This document shows positions 9,827 to 18,150 of a DNA stretch of 64,000 bases, piece by piece. The translations under genes were made by a program, and so were the position numbers. The number at the start of each line of letters is the position of its first letter. The first letter of the stretch is position 1. The notes under the pieces are model-generated. The model had not been told where the DNA came from and did not search any database. It saw nothing but the letters and a program-made list of their open reading frames with translations. Source of the stretch: Methylobacterium terricola (GTDB lineage Bacteria; Pseudomonadota; Alphaproteobacteria; Rhizobiales; Beijerinckiaceae); NCBI RefSeq assembly GCF_006151805.1, contig NZ_VDDA01000002.1, positions 372,001-436,000 on the forward strand. The letters run 5' to 3'.

Positions 9827-9914
9827 TACCGCCGTGCCTTCGAACGGATCGGTTCGAAGGCGCAGGGCGAGCCCGAACGGGCGTCGGCGCCGACGCGTCG
9901 GACGCGGTGGTATC
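9825..9914. repeat. Cloverleaf-like cluster of nested palindromes after gpsA
   Basis: Outer arms 9825-9834 and 9905-9914 pair with one mismatch. Inside lie a hairpin with 9-bp arms (9837-9845/9852-9860, loop ggatcg), a small hairpin gcccg-aa-cgggc (9871-9882) and a perfect 16-bp palindrome (9881-9896). No T-run follows, so a classical Rho-independent terminator is not evident. It may be a mobile or repetitive intergenic element, or a 3' end stabiliser for the tsaD operon. Confidence 0.6.
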
Positions 9915-10118
9915 GAGGTGTCGATGCCACGGCGCGAGGGTATGACGCGGTCCGGCGCGGCCCGGGCCTCGTCGAGACTCCTGTCGGGTATCGTTACGCA
10001 AATGCCGCGCCGGCGCCGAATGTCGGCGCGTTAATCAATTTTCGACTGTCACGCAGCGAGTTTGCGATTAGTCTTCTCGCTGTCTTCGACAGTCTATCGC
10101 GCCGGTTCGATCCCCTCG
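9915..10118. other. Intergenic region before the glycine-rich barrel gene
   Basis: No gene is seen. A hairpin GCGCCGA-atg-TCGGCGC lies at 10013-10029, followed by a moderately AT-richer stretch (10030-10110) that probably carries the promoter of the next gene; no confident -35/-10 pair was found. Confidence 0.4.
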
Positions 10119-11591
10119 ATGATTCGCCTTCCCGCCTGTGCCGTGGGCATCCTCGGCATGCTCGCCGCCGAACCCGTCCGGGCGGCCGACCTCCCGGCAC
10201 CGGTCGCCGTTGCGCCCGCCGCCCTGCCCGTCCCCCAGGATTGGTCGGGCTTCACCATCGGCAGCCATTTCGGCGGCGTGGCCGCGGGGCGCGGCGCCCG
10301 CGGCCTCGTCGGCAGCGATGGCGGCAGCGTGGTACCGACGCTGTTCGGCGGCCGGGGCGGCCGCACCGGCATCGTACCCGGACGCATCGAGGGCCGCACC
10401 GTCTTCCAGGGGCTCCATGCCGGCTATAACGGCCAGTGGGGCGCCGCGGTGGCTGGCCTCGAAGCCGACGTCGCGAGCCTCGGGCCCCTCGACGACGTGC
10501 TCGGCAGCGTCCGCGGCCGCCTCGGTCTCGCCACCGACCGGGTCCTCGTCTACGGCACCGCCGGCCTGGCGCTGCGTTCGGTTCGCCCGCTGGTGCTCGG
10601 CACCTTCCTGGGCGGCGATGGCGGCGCTGGCGGCAATGGCGGCCCGGGTGGCTCGGGTGGTGCCGGCGGCAACGGGTTCGGGACCCTGACCGTGGCCCGT
10701 GGCGGCACCGACGGCGTCGGCGTGGTCGGCGGAGGCGGCGTCGAGGTCAAGCTGACGCCGCAGCTCAGTACCGGCCTCGAGGCCTTGTACTACAGCTTCG
10801 ACGGGCCGCGCCTCGCCGGCGTGCCACGCGATTTCCTCACCCTGCGCGGCCGCCTGACCATCCATCCCGGGGCGGCCCTCGCCGCTACGGGGCCCGCCGG
10901 CTGGTCCGGCGCCTATCTCGGCGGCCATCTCGGGGCGCTGCACGTCCTGTCGAACGGCAGCTTCGGCACCACGGCCCTCGCGAACGGCGAGGCCGGCGGC
11001 GCCGGCACCCGGGGCATCGACGGCGGCGGGGGCGGTGGCGGGGCCGTCGCCTTCGCGGGCGCGGCGCGCAGCCCAGCGATCCTCGGCGGCCTCCATCTCG
11101 GCTACAACTGGCAGAAGGCCGCCCTGGTCTACGGCGCCGAGGGCGATGTCTCGTTTCCCGACGCGGCCAGCCATCGCGCCCTCGGCTCGATCCGCGGCCG
11201 TCTCGGCTGGAGCGCCGGCCCGGTCCTGCTCTACGGCACCGCCGGCGTCGCCTTTGCCCGCGACGAGGGCGTGCGCGTCGTCTTCGCGGGCCAGGGCGGG
11301 ACCGGTGGCGACGGCGGCACGGGCCTCGCCGGGCCGGGCGGCGCGGGGGGCGCCGGCGGAGCCGCCCTGGCCGTCCGCAACCGGGCGACGGAGGTCGGGT
11401 TCGTGCTCGGCGGCGGGCTCGAGACGCGGTTGAGCGACAGGATCAGTGCCGGGGCCGAGGCGCTCTACTACGGCCTGCCCGACAGCGGCCTCGCTCCGGT
11501 GCCAGGCGGTTCGGGCCGCCTGGTTGTCGCGGGCCGCGGCAACGACGCCCTGGTGCTGCGCACCCGGCTCACGGTGAGCTTCCAGCCCTGA
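10119..11591 (+). CDS. Exported duplicated outer-membrane beta-barrel protein with glycine-rich loops
   Basis: The 490-residue product starts MIRLPACAVGILGMLAAEP with a signal peptide cleaved near VRAA-DLP. It is two homologous halves of about 210-230 residues (roughly 45-268 and 270-490). Each repeats WSG-(F/A)-x-(I/L)-G-x-H, LHxGYNxQ, LGS(V/I)RGRLG, YGTAG(L/V)A and a strand ending EALYY, the pattern of Omp25/Omp31-type porin-like barrels of alphaproteobacteria. At the same place in each half, after YGTAG, sits a loop of GG-x repeats (GGDGGAGGNGGPGGSGGAGG and a related run). The ATG at 10119 was chosen because it begins the signal peptide. The two following plus-strand genes also encode exported glycine-rich proteins. 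Confidence 0.8.
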   Translation: MIRLPACAVGILGMLAAEPVRAADLPAPVAVAPAALPVPQDWSGFTIGSHFGGVAAGRGARGLVGSDGGSVVPTLFGGRGGRTGIVPGRIEGRTVFQGLHAGYNGQWGAAVAGLEADVASLGPLDDVLGSVRGRLGLATDRVLVYGTAGLALRSVRPLVLGTFLGGDGGAGGNGGPGGSGGAGGNGFGTLTVARGGTDGVGVVGGGGVEVKLTPQLSTGLEALYYSFDGPRLAGVPRDFLTLRGRLTIHPGAALAATGPAGWSGAYLGGHLGALHVLSNGSFGTTALANGEAGGAGTRGIDGGGGGGGAVAFAGAARSPAILGGLHLGYNWQKAALVYGAEGDVSFPDAASHRALGSIRGRLGWSAGPVLLYGTAGVAFARDEGVRVVFAGQGGTGGDGGTGLAGPGGAGGAGGAALAVRNRATEVGFVLGGGLETRLSDRISAGAEALYYGLPDSGLAPVPGGSGRLVVAGRGNDALVLRTRLTVSFQP

Positions 11592-12176
11592 CGGGCGGAT
11601 CCGGTCACTCCGGCCTCCATCTGACCAAGCCGGCGAGGCCTGGGTGCTCGTGCGCCTGGGCCTTCTCGTCGTGAGATCGGGACACGCGGTGCGCTTGGCG
11701 GTCCCGGTGGACGGGCGACTGACGTAGACTTGCTGTCGCTCATGGTCGTCCCGTGTTGTTCCCAATTCTTCCGAGAACAACGCGACGCATCGAGGATCTT
11801 CCCCGCTCCAGCCATGTCAGGTCCGGCGACGCGGGTCGACAATGACTTCATTCCTAGAGCGTCGGATGTCGGCTGGCCGTCCGTCTCAGTCTTTGTAAGA
11901 CCATAATCACGAAGATGTCTTGATATCCGACCTGAACGAAGAACGTGGCAAATATTTTCGAGTCGTTCAGTGTTCATCCAGTGTTAATCGTTCGAAAAAA
12001 ATCGGTACGATCGATCGTATCCTTCGAATTGATGATGAATTTGGGCGTGCTGCGGTTTCTATAGTGTGCCGCGCCTGTATTGGCGTTGCGGCGCTCCGGA
12101 TCGACGGGTTCAGCGGCCCCGACCCCATCCCACACGACAAGGCCGGCACCTGAGCGTGCCGATGCAGGAGGGTGTC
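11592..12176. other. 585-base intergenic region with an AT-rich patch and 14-bp palindrome
   Basis: No convincing gene is present. Bases about 11880-12070 are strikingly AT-rich compared with the surrounding DNA. They contain GTTCGAAAAAAATCG, the perfect palindrome TACGATCGATCGTA (12006-12019) and a possible -10 TATAGT (12060-12065) without a clear -35. This probably holds the promoter and operator of the glycine-rich gene at 12177. Short open frames on both strands here have no coding character. Confidence 0.5.
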
Positions 12177-12698
12177 ATGCTCAAGACGATGATGGCGATC
12201 GTGTCGGCCGTCGCCCTGGTGGCGGCTTCGGTCCCGGCTTCCGCCCAGGCGGTCGGTGGCAGAGGCGGCGCGGGCGGCGGCGGATATTACGACGGCTATG
12301 GCGGTGCCGGCGGCGGCGGCGGCAGTGCCAATCGGGGCGGGCGAGGCGGAGACGGTGGCAGGGGCGGCAGCGGCTATTACGGCGGTGGCGGCGGTGGCGG
12401 CGGCTGGGGCGGCAGCGGTACCCGGGGCGGCCGGGGCGGCCGGGGCGGTGGCGGCGGCAGCGGCTATTACGGCGGCGCGGGCGGCGGCGGCGGCGGCGGC
12501 GGCTCGGGCGCCTATGGCGGCATCGGAGGCGGCGGCGGCCGGGGCGGCATGGGATCCTATGGCGGCCAGGGCGGCCAGGGCGGCGGCGGCGGCGCGGCCT
12601 CTGGATACGGCAACAAGGGCGGTCGGGGCGGCGCGGGCGGCAACGGCAGCCATGGCGGCGTCGGCGGCGCAGGCGGCCAGGGCGGCAACGTCTACTGA
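12177..12698 (+). CDS. Exported glycine-rich protein
   Basis: This 173-residue protein has a good ribosome site (aggaggg at 12166-12172) five bases before ATG and a signal peptide MLKTMMAIVSAVALVAASVPASAQA. The rest is roughly two-thirds glycine by eye, interspersed with Tyr, Ser, Arg and Ala in loose repeats such as SGYYGG (twice), SGAYGG and MGSYGG with RGG spacers. No catalytic domain or Cys is present. Such sequences form extended or polyglycine-type structures and act in surface layers or matrices; function here is inferred only. The neighbouring barrel at 10119 carries loops of the same composition. Confidence 0.75.
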   Translation: MLKTMMAIVSAVALVAASVPASAQAVGGRGGAGGGGYYDGYGGAGGGGGSANRGGRGGDGGRGGSGYYGGGGGGGGWGGSGTRGGRGGRGGGGGSGYYGGAGGGGGGGGSGAYGGIGGGGGRGGMGSYGGQGGQGGGGGAASGYGNKGGRGGAGGNGSHGGVGGAGGQGGNVY

Positions 12699-12999
12699 TC
12701 CGGGTCGATCGTGCGGGATGATCGTGACGATGTCGGACCCGCCTGCCGATGCAAGGCTGATGCGCGATCCGCAACGCGAACGCGATCGCGGAGCAATCGC
12801 CAAGCCCTCGGCCGGATGTCGCGAATGCCATCGCTCGGGTGTCGCAGGAGTATTCGCGACGTTCCGGTCTCCGCTTCGCCGGACCATGCTCCAGACTCCG
12901 CGGCTCCGGTCGCCGCACCGCGGAGGAAACCGTCGTCCGGACCCCACGGTCCGGGCGGCGCGCGGCCGGCGGCCCGAACCCGGATGTGAGTCGGATCCG
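12699..12999. other. Intergenic region between glycine-rich genes
   Basis: About 300 bases without a supported gene. No clear terminator, promoter or repeat was recognised. Confidence 0.4.
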
Positions 13000-13665
13000 A
13001 TGAAGACCTCTTTCCTCTTGCTGACCGCGGGCGGCGTGGCCGTGGCCGGCACCCTCGCAATGGCCGGTCCGCGGCCGGCGGCTCCGGATGCCGGCACGGC
13101 CATGCAGCGGACCGGATCGGGCGATGGGGCCGGATGGCCCGGAGCCCCCGGCGGCCGTGCCGGCGCGCCGGGCCGGGTCGGAGGCTGGAGCGCCGCCGGC
13201 GGCCGGTCCGGGCCCAAGGGTCTGCGGTCCTACTGCGCCGGATTGCTCGATACCGATCGGTCGCGCCCGCGTACCGGCGGATTCCGGCCCTCCGACTGCG
13301 TCGGCCTGTTCGCCGCGATGGCACGGCCGAACCTGCCCGGCGACGAGGATGACGTGCCGGAACCCGGTTCCGCGCTGTCCCGCGCCTGCGCGACCCTGCT
13401 GAAGCCGGGCGCCAGGCCGCTGGCCGGTGAGCCCGAGGCGTGCAGCGACTACGTGGCGAGCCTTGATACGGATGCGCCGCGCCGCGAGGCAGGCGGTGCC
13501 GGATCAGGCGGGCGGGCACCGGATGGGCCGAGCATCGCCGGCGGCATCGGGGGCCGTGGCGGTCGCGCCGGGGCCGGGCCCGGAGGCGGCGCGGGCGGCG
13601 CGGGGGGCGCCGGAGTGGGCGGCGGCCTCGGCGGAGCCGGCGGGCCCGGCGGCGCGGCAAGGTGA
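13000..13665 (+). CDS. Exported Cys-containing protein with glycine-rich tail
   Basis: The 221-residue product starts MKTSFLLLTAGGVAVAGTLAMA, a signal peptide. The mature protein has a Gly/Ala/Pro-rich segment (about 25-70), a central region with two similar blocks each holding two Cys (YCAGLLDTD...DCVGLF and RACATLL...ACSDYVASLDT, about 80-165), and a tail of GG-x repeats (GGRGGRAGAGPGGGAGGAGG). Paired Cys suggest periplasmic or surface disulfides. The family is not recognised. It ends just before a 28-bp palindromic terminator shared with the converging ftfL gene and completes the glycine-rich cluster. Confidence 0.7.
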   Translation: MKTSFLLLTAGGVAVAGTLAMAGPRPAAPDAGTAMQRTGSGDGAGWPGAPGGRAGAPGRVGGWSAAGGRSGPKGLRSYCAGLLDTDRSRPRTGGFRPSDCVGLFAAMARPNLPGDEDDVPEPGSALSRACATLLKPGARPLAGEPEACSDYVASLDTDAPRREAGGAGSGGRAPDGPSIAGGIGGRGGRAGAGPGGGAGGAGGAGVGGGLGGAGGPGGAAR

Positions 13666-13712
13666 GGCTGAGCCGCGCCGATCGCGTCCGGGGGACGACC
13701 TCTCGTGAACAC

Positions 13713-13740
13713 CGCCCCCGGTCGGATCCGACCGGGGGCG
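13713..13740. terminator. Perfect 28-bp palindrome, likely bidirectional terminator
   Basis: Arms CGCCCCCGGTCGGA and TCCGACCGGGGGCG are exact reverse complements with no spacer. It sits between the converging glycine-rich gene (ends 13665) and ftfL (ends 13747), as expected for a shared terminator. There is no U-tract on either side, so the mechanism is inferred. Confidence 0.65.
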
Positions 13741-13746
13741 GAAAGC

Positions 13747-15423
13747 TCAGAACAGCCCCTCGATCCGTCCCTCGGCGTCGAGGTGGATGCCCTCCGCCGC
13801 CGGCACCTTCGGCAGGCCCGGCATGGTCATGATCTCCCCGCAGATCGCCACCACGAAGCCGGCGCCGGCCGAGAGGCGCACGTCGCGCACCGCGACCACG
13901 TGGCCGCTCGGCGCCCCCATCAGGCTCGGATCGGTCGAGAACGAGTACTGGGTCTTGGCCATGCAGACCGGCAGGTGGCCGTGGCCGCCCTTCTCGAACG
14001 CCGCGAGCTTCGCCGCCGCCTTCGATTCCACCTGGATGTCGGCGGCGCCGTAGAGCGTCTGCGCGACGGTGCGGATCTTGTCCTCCAGCGGCATCCCGTC
14101 CGGGTACACGAAGCGCGGCGGCACGGCCGGGCCGGCATCGGCGTGGGTCGTGACCGCGTGGGCCAGCGCTTCCGCTCCGGCGCCGCCCTCGGCCCAGTGC
14201 CGGCAGGTGATCGCCTCGACGTCGAGCCGGTCGCGGCACAAGGCCTTCAGCGCCGCGTGCTCGGCATCCGTGTCGGCGTGGAAGTGGTTGACCGCCACCA
14301 CGACCGGAGCGCCGAAGCGGCGCACGTTCTCCACGTGGCGGGCGAGGTTGGCGAAACCCCGCTCCAGGGCCGCGACGTTCTCGCTGCCGAGATCGCTCTT
14401 GGCGACGCCGCCATGCATCTTGAGGGCGCGCACGGTGGCGACGATCACCACCGCCGAGGGGCTCAAGCCCGCCTGCCGGCACTTGATGTCGAAGAACTTC
14501 TCGGCCCCGAGATCGGCGCCGAAGCCGGCCTCCGTCACCACGTAGTCGCCGAGCCGCAGGCCGGCCCGGGTCGCGATCACCGAGTTGCAGCCATGGGCGA
14601 TGTTGGCGAAGGGGCCGCCATGGATCAGCGCCGGGCTGCCCTCCAGGGTCTGGACGAGGTTGGGCTGCAGCGCGTCCTTGAGCAGCACCGTCATGGCGCC
14701 GGTGGCCTTGAGGTCGGCGAGGGTCACCGGCTCGCGGTCGCGGCTCTCCGCCACCACGATCCGGCCGAGCCGCGCCTCGAGGTCGGCGAGGTCGCGGGCG
14801 AGGCAGAACACCGCCATCACCTCCGAGGCGACCGTGATGTCGAACCCGTCCTCGCGCGGATAGCCGTTGGCGACGCCGCCGAGGCTCTGGGTGATGGTGC
14901 GCAGGGCCCGGTCGTTCATGTCGAGGACGCGCCGGAACGCGACCCGGCGCAGGTCGATGCCGAGGCTGTTGCCCCAGTAGAGGTGGTTGTCGATCAGGGC
15001 GGCGGCCAGGCTGTGGGCCGAGGTGATGGCGTGGAAATCGCCGGTGAAGTGGAGGTTGATCGCCTCCATCGGCACCACCTGGGCCTTGCCGCCGCCGGCG
15101 GCCCCGCCCTTCATGCCGAAGCAGGGGCCGAGCGACGGCTCGCGCAGGCAGATCACCGTCTTGCGGCCGATGCGGTTGAGCGCGTCGCCGAGGCCCACCG
15201 TGGTGGTGGTCTTGCCCTCGCCGGCCGGGGTCGGGCTGATCGCCGTCACCAGGATCAGCTTGCCCTCCGGCTGCGCCTCGAGACCCTGGATATGGCCATG
15301 GTCGATCTTGGCGATGTGGCGCCCGTACGGGTGCAGGGCGTCGTCGGGAATGCCCAAGCGCTGCGCAATCGCGGTGATCGGCTGCAGGGTGGCCGCGCGG
15401 GCGATCTCGATATCGGTCGGCAT
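13747..15423 (-). CDS. ftfL: Formate-tetrahydrofolate ligase
   Basis: The enzyme condenses formate and tetrahydrofolate using ATP to 10-formyl-tetrahydrofolate. In Methylobacterium it feeds formate carbon from methanol oxidation into the serine cycle. The 558-residue protein matches the family length and has the P-loop-like [19 protein letters not shown] (about 66-84), [34 protein letters not shown] and [12 protein letters not shown], all highly conserved. It is monocistronic, with a candidate promoter at 15476-15503 and a palindromic terminator at its 3' end. The symbol follows methylotroph usage (fhs elsewhere). Confidence 0.98.
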   Translation of the reverse strand: MPTDIEIARAATLQPITAIAQRLGIPDDALHPYGRHIAKIDHGHIQGLEAQPEGKLILVTAISPTPAGEGKTTTTVGLGDALNRIGRKTVICLREPSLGPCFGMKGGAAGGGKAQVVPMEAINLHFTGDFHAITSAHSLAAALIDNHLYWGNSLGIDLRRVAFRRVLDMNDRALRTITQSLGGVANGYPREDGFDITVASEVMAVFCLARDLADLEARLGRIVVAESRDREPVTLADLKATGAMTVLLKDALQPNLVQTLEGSPALIHGGPFANIAHGCNSVIATRAGLRLGDYVVTEAGFGADLGAEKFFDIKCRQAGLSPSAVVIVATVRALKMHGGVAKSDLGSENVAALERGFANLARHVENVRRFGAPVVVAVNHFHADTDAEHAALKALCRDRLDVEAITCRHWAEGGAGAEALAHAVTTHADAGPAVPPRFVYPDGMPLEDKIRTVAQTLYGAADIQVESKAAAKLAAFEKGGHGHLPVCMAKTQYSFSTDPSLMGAPSGHVVAVRDVRLSAGAGFVVAICGEIMTMPGLPKVPAAEGIHLDAEGRIEGLF

Positions 15424-15475
15424 GGGTTCCCGATCGTTGGTTCTAGGGCCGGAGGGGGCGGCCTGGCGTGGAAGG

Positions 15476-15503
15476 ATTTTACGCCGAGGCCGGCTTTGTC
15501 GAA
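15476..15503 (-). promoter_or_regulatory. Candidate sigma-70 promoter of ftfL
   Basis: On the minus strand TTCGAC (15503-15498) is followed after 16 bases by TAAAAT (15481-15476). This would start transcription near 15469, about 46 bases before the ftfL ATG. The -10 matches well; the spacer is one base short of optimal. Confidence 0.5.
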
Positions 15504-15717
15504 CAGATCAAATCGCTTGAGCAGGAAGCTCAGAAAAATTGAAGGCCCCTTAGGCGGGTTGCGAACAGGATCGGCCGTGCGGCCCGGCCTCGCCACGCCA
15601 TCCTGCCCCGCCCGTTAGGCATGTCGGCAGATCGTCCCCTTCCCGCACGGAAACGCTTCATCATTGCGGGCCAAAGGTCGAGCGCTGCTGGAACGACGAG
15701 CGAAGCGGGGGAACGGG

Positions 15718-16122
15718 ATGGCCTTCTGGCTGCGGGCCGGGCTGGTGATCGGCGCGATCTACTATCTGTCGCCCCTGCGTCTCGGCGAGATCCCGGCCCG
15801 GGGGGCGCCCCCCCCGGCGGCGCATGGCTCGACGCCTCTCGCCGTGACGCATCCTGCCCCGACGAATCCTGCCCCTGCGACCCTCGCCGAGCTCGCCGGT
15901 CCGATGCTCGCGGCCCTGCCCGAATCCCTGCGCGCCCGGGTCGCCGAGACGGCCGCCGCGGAGGCAGGGCGCGCCCTCGGGACCGGCCTGCGGGCCGCCG
16001 CGGCGGAAGCGGCCCGGCCGCCCTCCCGCGACGCCCTCGCCTCCCTCACCTCCCGAGACACCCTCACCCCGCATGACCGCCAGCCCGCCTGGCGCGGCGT
16101 CCCGGAGCGGGAGGCGCCCTGA
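15718..16122 (+). CDS. Small membrane-anchored hypothetical protein
   Basis: The 134-residue product starts MAFWLRAGLVIGAIYYLSPLR, a single N-terminal membrane span or uncleaved signal. It continues into a Pro/Ala/Thr-rich segment and an alanine-rich helical region (LAGPMLAALPESLRARVAETAAAEAG). No catalytic motif is visible. The start at 15718 was chosen over a frame opening at 15664 because it begins the hydrophobic segment. It resembles short single-span proteins of Rhizobiales annotated as domains of unknown function, but I cannot name the family with certainty. Confidence 0.65.
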   Translation: MAFWLRAGLVIGAIYYLSPLRLGEIPARGAPPPAAHGSTPLAVTHPAPTNPAPATLAELAGPMLAALPESLRARVAETAAAEAGRALGTGLRAAAAEAARPPSRDALASLTSRDTLTPHDRQPAWRGVPEREAP

Positions 16123-16207
16123 TCGGTCGGCGTGACGGGGAGGACGAGGCAAGATGCCGGTGCCGCCTTAAGCCTGGCGGCCTAGGCCTGTCGAGGGAGG
16201 ACGAAGC

Positions 16208-16232
16208 GGAACCTTGGCGTGCCGCTTCCGTT
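16208..16232 (+). promoter_or_regulatory. EcfG-type general stress promoter
   Basis: GGAAC (16208-16212) and CGTT (16229-16232) are separated by 16 bases, an exact match to the alphaproteobacterial EcfG consensus GGAAC-N16/17-CGTT. Transcription would start near 16240 and read into the DUF6894-type gene at 16352, leaving a leader of about 110 bases. The match is seen directly; activity is inferred. Confidence 0.65.
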
Positions 16233-16351
16233 TCCGGATTGTAGACCTAACAGGTCGTCGTCGGGTTTGATGCGGGTCCTTGAGCCATTGACCAGCAAAT
16301 CGATGCCATGTCTCATAGTCCGCTCATCGAAAGCTTCGAGGCCGAGCCGCC

Positions 16352-16576
16352 TTGCCCCGCTACTTCTTCGATATCATGGATGCCGTCCAGAGCGTGCCGG
16401 ACGAGGCCGGGCTCGATTGTCGCGATCTTGGCGAGGCGCATCGCCAGGCGCGGACCTTGATCGCCGACGCGATGAACGGCCCGGAGGCGACGCGGATCAA
16501 CTGGTCCGCCTGGCGCGTCGAGGTGCGCGACGAGGCGCACAGCCTGCTCTTCACCGTGCCGTTCCCGCCACGGTGA
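16352..16576 (+). CDS. DUF6894-like small protein
   Basis: The 74-residue protein starts at TTG and begins PRYFFDIMDA, followed by DEAGLDCRDLGEAHRQA and a C-terminal strand region WRVEVRDEAHSLLFTVPF. This matches the small DUF6894-type proteins common in Methylobacterium and Bradyrhizobium, which begin MPRYFF(D/H) and have no known biochemical role. An EcfG-type promoter 120-144 bases upstream suggests induction in the general stress response. The TTG start is required to keep the conserved PRYFF N-terminus. Confidence 0.75.
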   Translation: MPRYFFDIMDAVQSVPDEAGLDCRDLGEAHRQARTLIADAMNGPEATRINWSAWRVEVRDEAHSLLFTVPFPPR

Positions 16577-16746
16577 GCCCACGCCCCCTATCCCCAGGCC
16601 GATGGGGATGCCGGATCGAAAAGGACTAACATCCTGCGGTCCCGCCACTATACTCACCCCGAGTTGTATGGGGGAAGCGGCGCTCGGCGGCGGTGCCCCG
16701 GCGGCGGGCCGGATCCTCGCTCCGGCCCCGCGGGGAAGGCGCATCG

Positions 16747-17331
16747 ATGTCCGTGACCGGAGAGGAGATTCCGGCCGACCGGGTGGTCGAGACCCTGGAG
16801 ATCCTGCTGCGTGCGCCGCCCTTCCTGCGCTCGCCCAAGCTCGCGCGCTTCCTGCGCTTCGTGGTCGAGGAGGAGCTGGCCGGGCGCGGCGCGACCATCA
16901 AGGCCTACACCATCGCCACCCAGGCCCTCGGCCGGGGGCCCGATTTCGATCCGAGCATCGATCCGAGCGTGCGCGTCGAGGCCGGCCGCCTGCGCCGGGC
17001 GCTGGACGAAGTCTACACGCAGCATGCCGAAGGGCTGCAGATCCGTCTCGTAGTGCCGGTCGGCGGCTACCGGCCGCGCTTCACCGTCCTGGAGGGCGCG
17101 CCTCCGCCGCCGGAGGAGGTGCCGGTGCCGGAGCCCGGGATCCCGCTTCCGCCGGTCGTCGCGCATCCGCGGGCGACCGTGGTGGCCTTCACCCCGCGCG
17201 GCCAGGCGGCGATCATCGCGCTGCTCGCCGCCATCCTGCTGGTGCTCTGCATCGATCTCGGGCTGACCCTGAGCGCCCGCACCACGGGCGCCGCCCCGAC
17301 CCCGCGCGATCTCGCCGTGCGGAGCCGTTGA
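16747..17331 (+). CDS. Membrane protein with N-terminal winged-helix-like regulator domain
   Basis: The 194-residue protein carries the block found at the N-terminus of many rhizobial cyclase/TPR regulators: SPKLARFLRFVVEEELAGRG, IKAYTIATQALGR, DFDPSIDPSVRVEAGRLRRAL and VPVGGYRPRF (about 30-115). A Pro-rich linker and one membrane span (about 157-180, AIIALLAAILLVLCIDLGL) follow. The usual TolB-like and TPR modules are absent, so this is a short form in which the DNA-binding-like domain is tethered to the membrane. The start at 16747 (MSVTGEEIPADRV) precedes the domain. Role unknown; a membrane-bound transcriptional regulator is plausible. Confidence 0.7.
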   Translation: MSVTGEEIPADRVVETLEILLRAPPFLRSPKLARFLRFVVEEELAGRGATIKAYTIATQALGRGPDFDPSIDPSVRVEAGRLRRALDEVYTQHAEGLQIRLVVPVGGYRPRFTVLEGAPPPPEEVPVPEPGIPLPPVVAHPRATVVAFTPRGQAAIIALLAAILLVLCIDLGLTLSARTTGAAPTPRDLAVRSR

Positions 17332-17334
17332 GGG

Positions 17335-17616
17335 TCAGGTCCAGCGGGTGGCGAAGCGGGCGAGCTCCGCGGCGCTGGCGAAGGCGACGATGCCGAGGGC
17401 GCGGGTCTCCTCCGGCAGGCCCGGGAAGATCGCGTAGGTCACCGCGCGCCGGCTGAAGGTGGTGCTCGGCGCCTCCGTGGCGGCCCAGTCCCGCACCTCG
17501 GGCGCGAGCGCGTCGGGATCGTCCGGCGCGACCAGCCCGGAGCGCTCGCGCAGGGCCAGGACGTAGGGGCCGAGATCCGGGTGCTGCTCGCGCAGGACCT
17601 TGACGATATCGATCAT
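17335..17616 (-). CDS. Small hypothetical protein
   Basis: The 93-residue protein (MIDIVKVLREQHPDLGPYVLALRER) has balanced composition and strand/helix periodicity and no signal or membrane segment. It ends in FASAAELARFATRWT and converges on the winged-helix-like gene with 3 bases between stops. I do not recognise the family. A downstream position on the same strand as the EthD-like gene (gap 113 bases) suggests possible co-transcription. Confidence 0.55.
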   Translation of the reverse strand: MIDIVKVLREQHPDLGPYVLALRERSGLVAPDDPDALAPEVRDWAATEAPSTTFSRRAVTYAIFPGLPEETRALGIVAFASAAELARFATRWT

Positions 17617-17729
17617 CGCGAGAGCATCGTCCGACGTGGTGGCTGCCGGTCCGGCAGAAGACCAGGGCAGGAGGAAAGGATCCGAACCACCGTCCGGTCG
17701 CCGGGCGATCCGGCGGTGGTTCAGGCCGT

Positions 17730-18047
17730 TTAGAAGCTCTGCGGCTCGTTGATCTGCACCACCGGCTGGCCCTTGAAGAAGTTCGGGATGTCCCCGAAAA
17801 TCTCTTTGCCGTGGGCGGCTCCCGCCTTCTGGAAGTCCTCCAGCGAGCGGAAGGTGAGGAGCGCCATCACCTGGAACGGCGCCGGGCTGCCGTCGGGCGT
17901 GCCGCTCGCCTTCACCACCTCGACCTTGTCCAGGCCCATGGAGGACCAGCGCTCGCGCACCAGCGGCATGTGGTGCTTGAGGTAATAGTCGAGGTCGAAG
18001 GGCTGGGCGTCGGCGCCGCCCGGATACATCACGCTGACCAGGATCAT
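17730..18047 (-). CDS. EthD family protein
   Basis: The 105-residue product starts MILVSVMYPGGADAQPFDLDYYLKHHMPLVRERW, the typical EthD dimeric alpha/beta-barrel opening with the (Y)YxxxHMPLV motif, and continues VMALLTFRSLEDFQKA and FGDIPNFF. EthD-type proteins are small ferredoxin-like-fold proteins linked to ether degradation in Rhodococcus but widespread with unknown substrates. The ATG at 18047 was preferred over upstream in-frame starts because the family begins there. Confidence 0.85.
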   Translation of the reverse strand: MILVSVMYPGGADAQPFDLDYYLKHHMPLVRERWSSMGLDKVEVVKASGTPDGSPAPFQVMALLTFRSLEDFQKAGAAHGKEIFGDIPNFFKGQPVVQINEPQSF

Positions 18048-18150
18048 GGCGTTGGTTCTCTCCCGGATCCGGGACCCGTGCCGGTCCCTGCGGCTCACAG
18101 AGCATCCTTTGCCGACCCGGCGCAAGCGCGCCGGGCCCGACCAAAAGTCG

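Noticed and set aside
11468..11977. Possible minus-strand gene and a plus-strand frame (11920-12153) in the AT-rich intergenic region
   Set aside because: No ribosome site, no domain, and the minus-strand frame overlaps the 3' end of the barrel gene; better explained as regulatory DNA.
12177..12698. Glycine-rich coding region as a CRISPR-like or satellite repeat
   Set aside because: The repeats are irregular, in frame, follow a signal peptide and ribosome site, and lack constant spacers.
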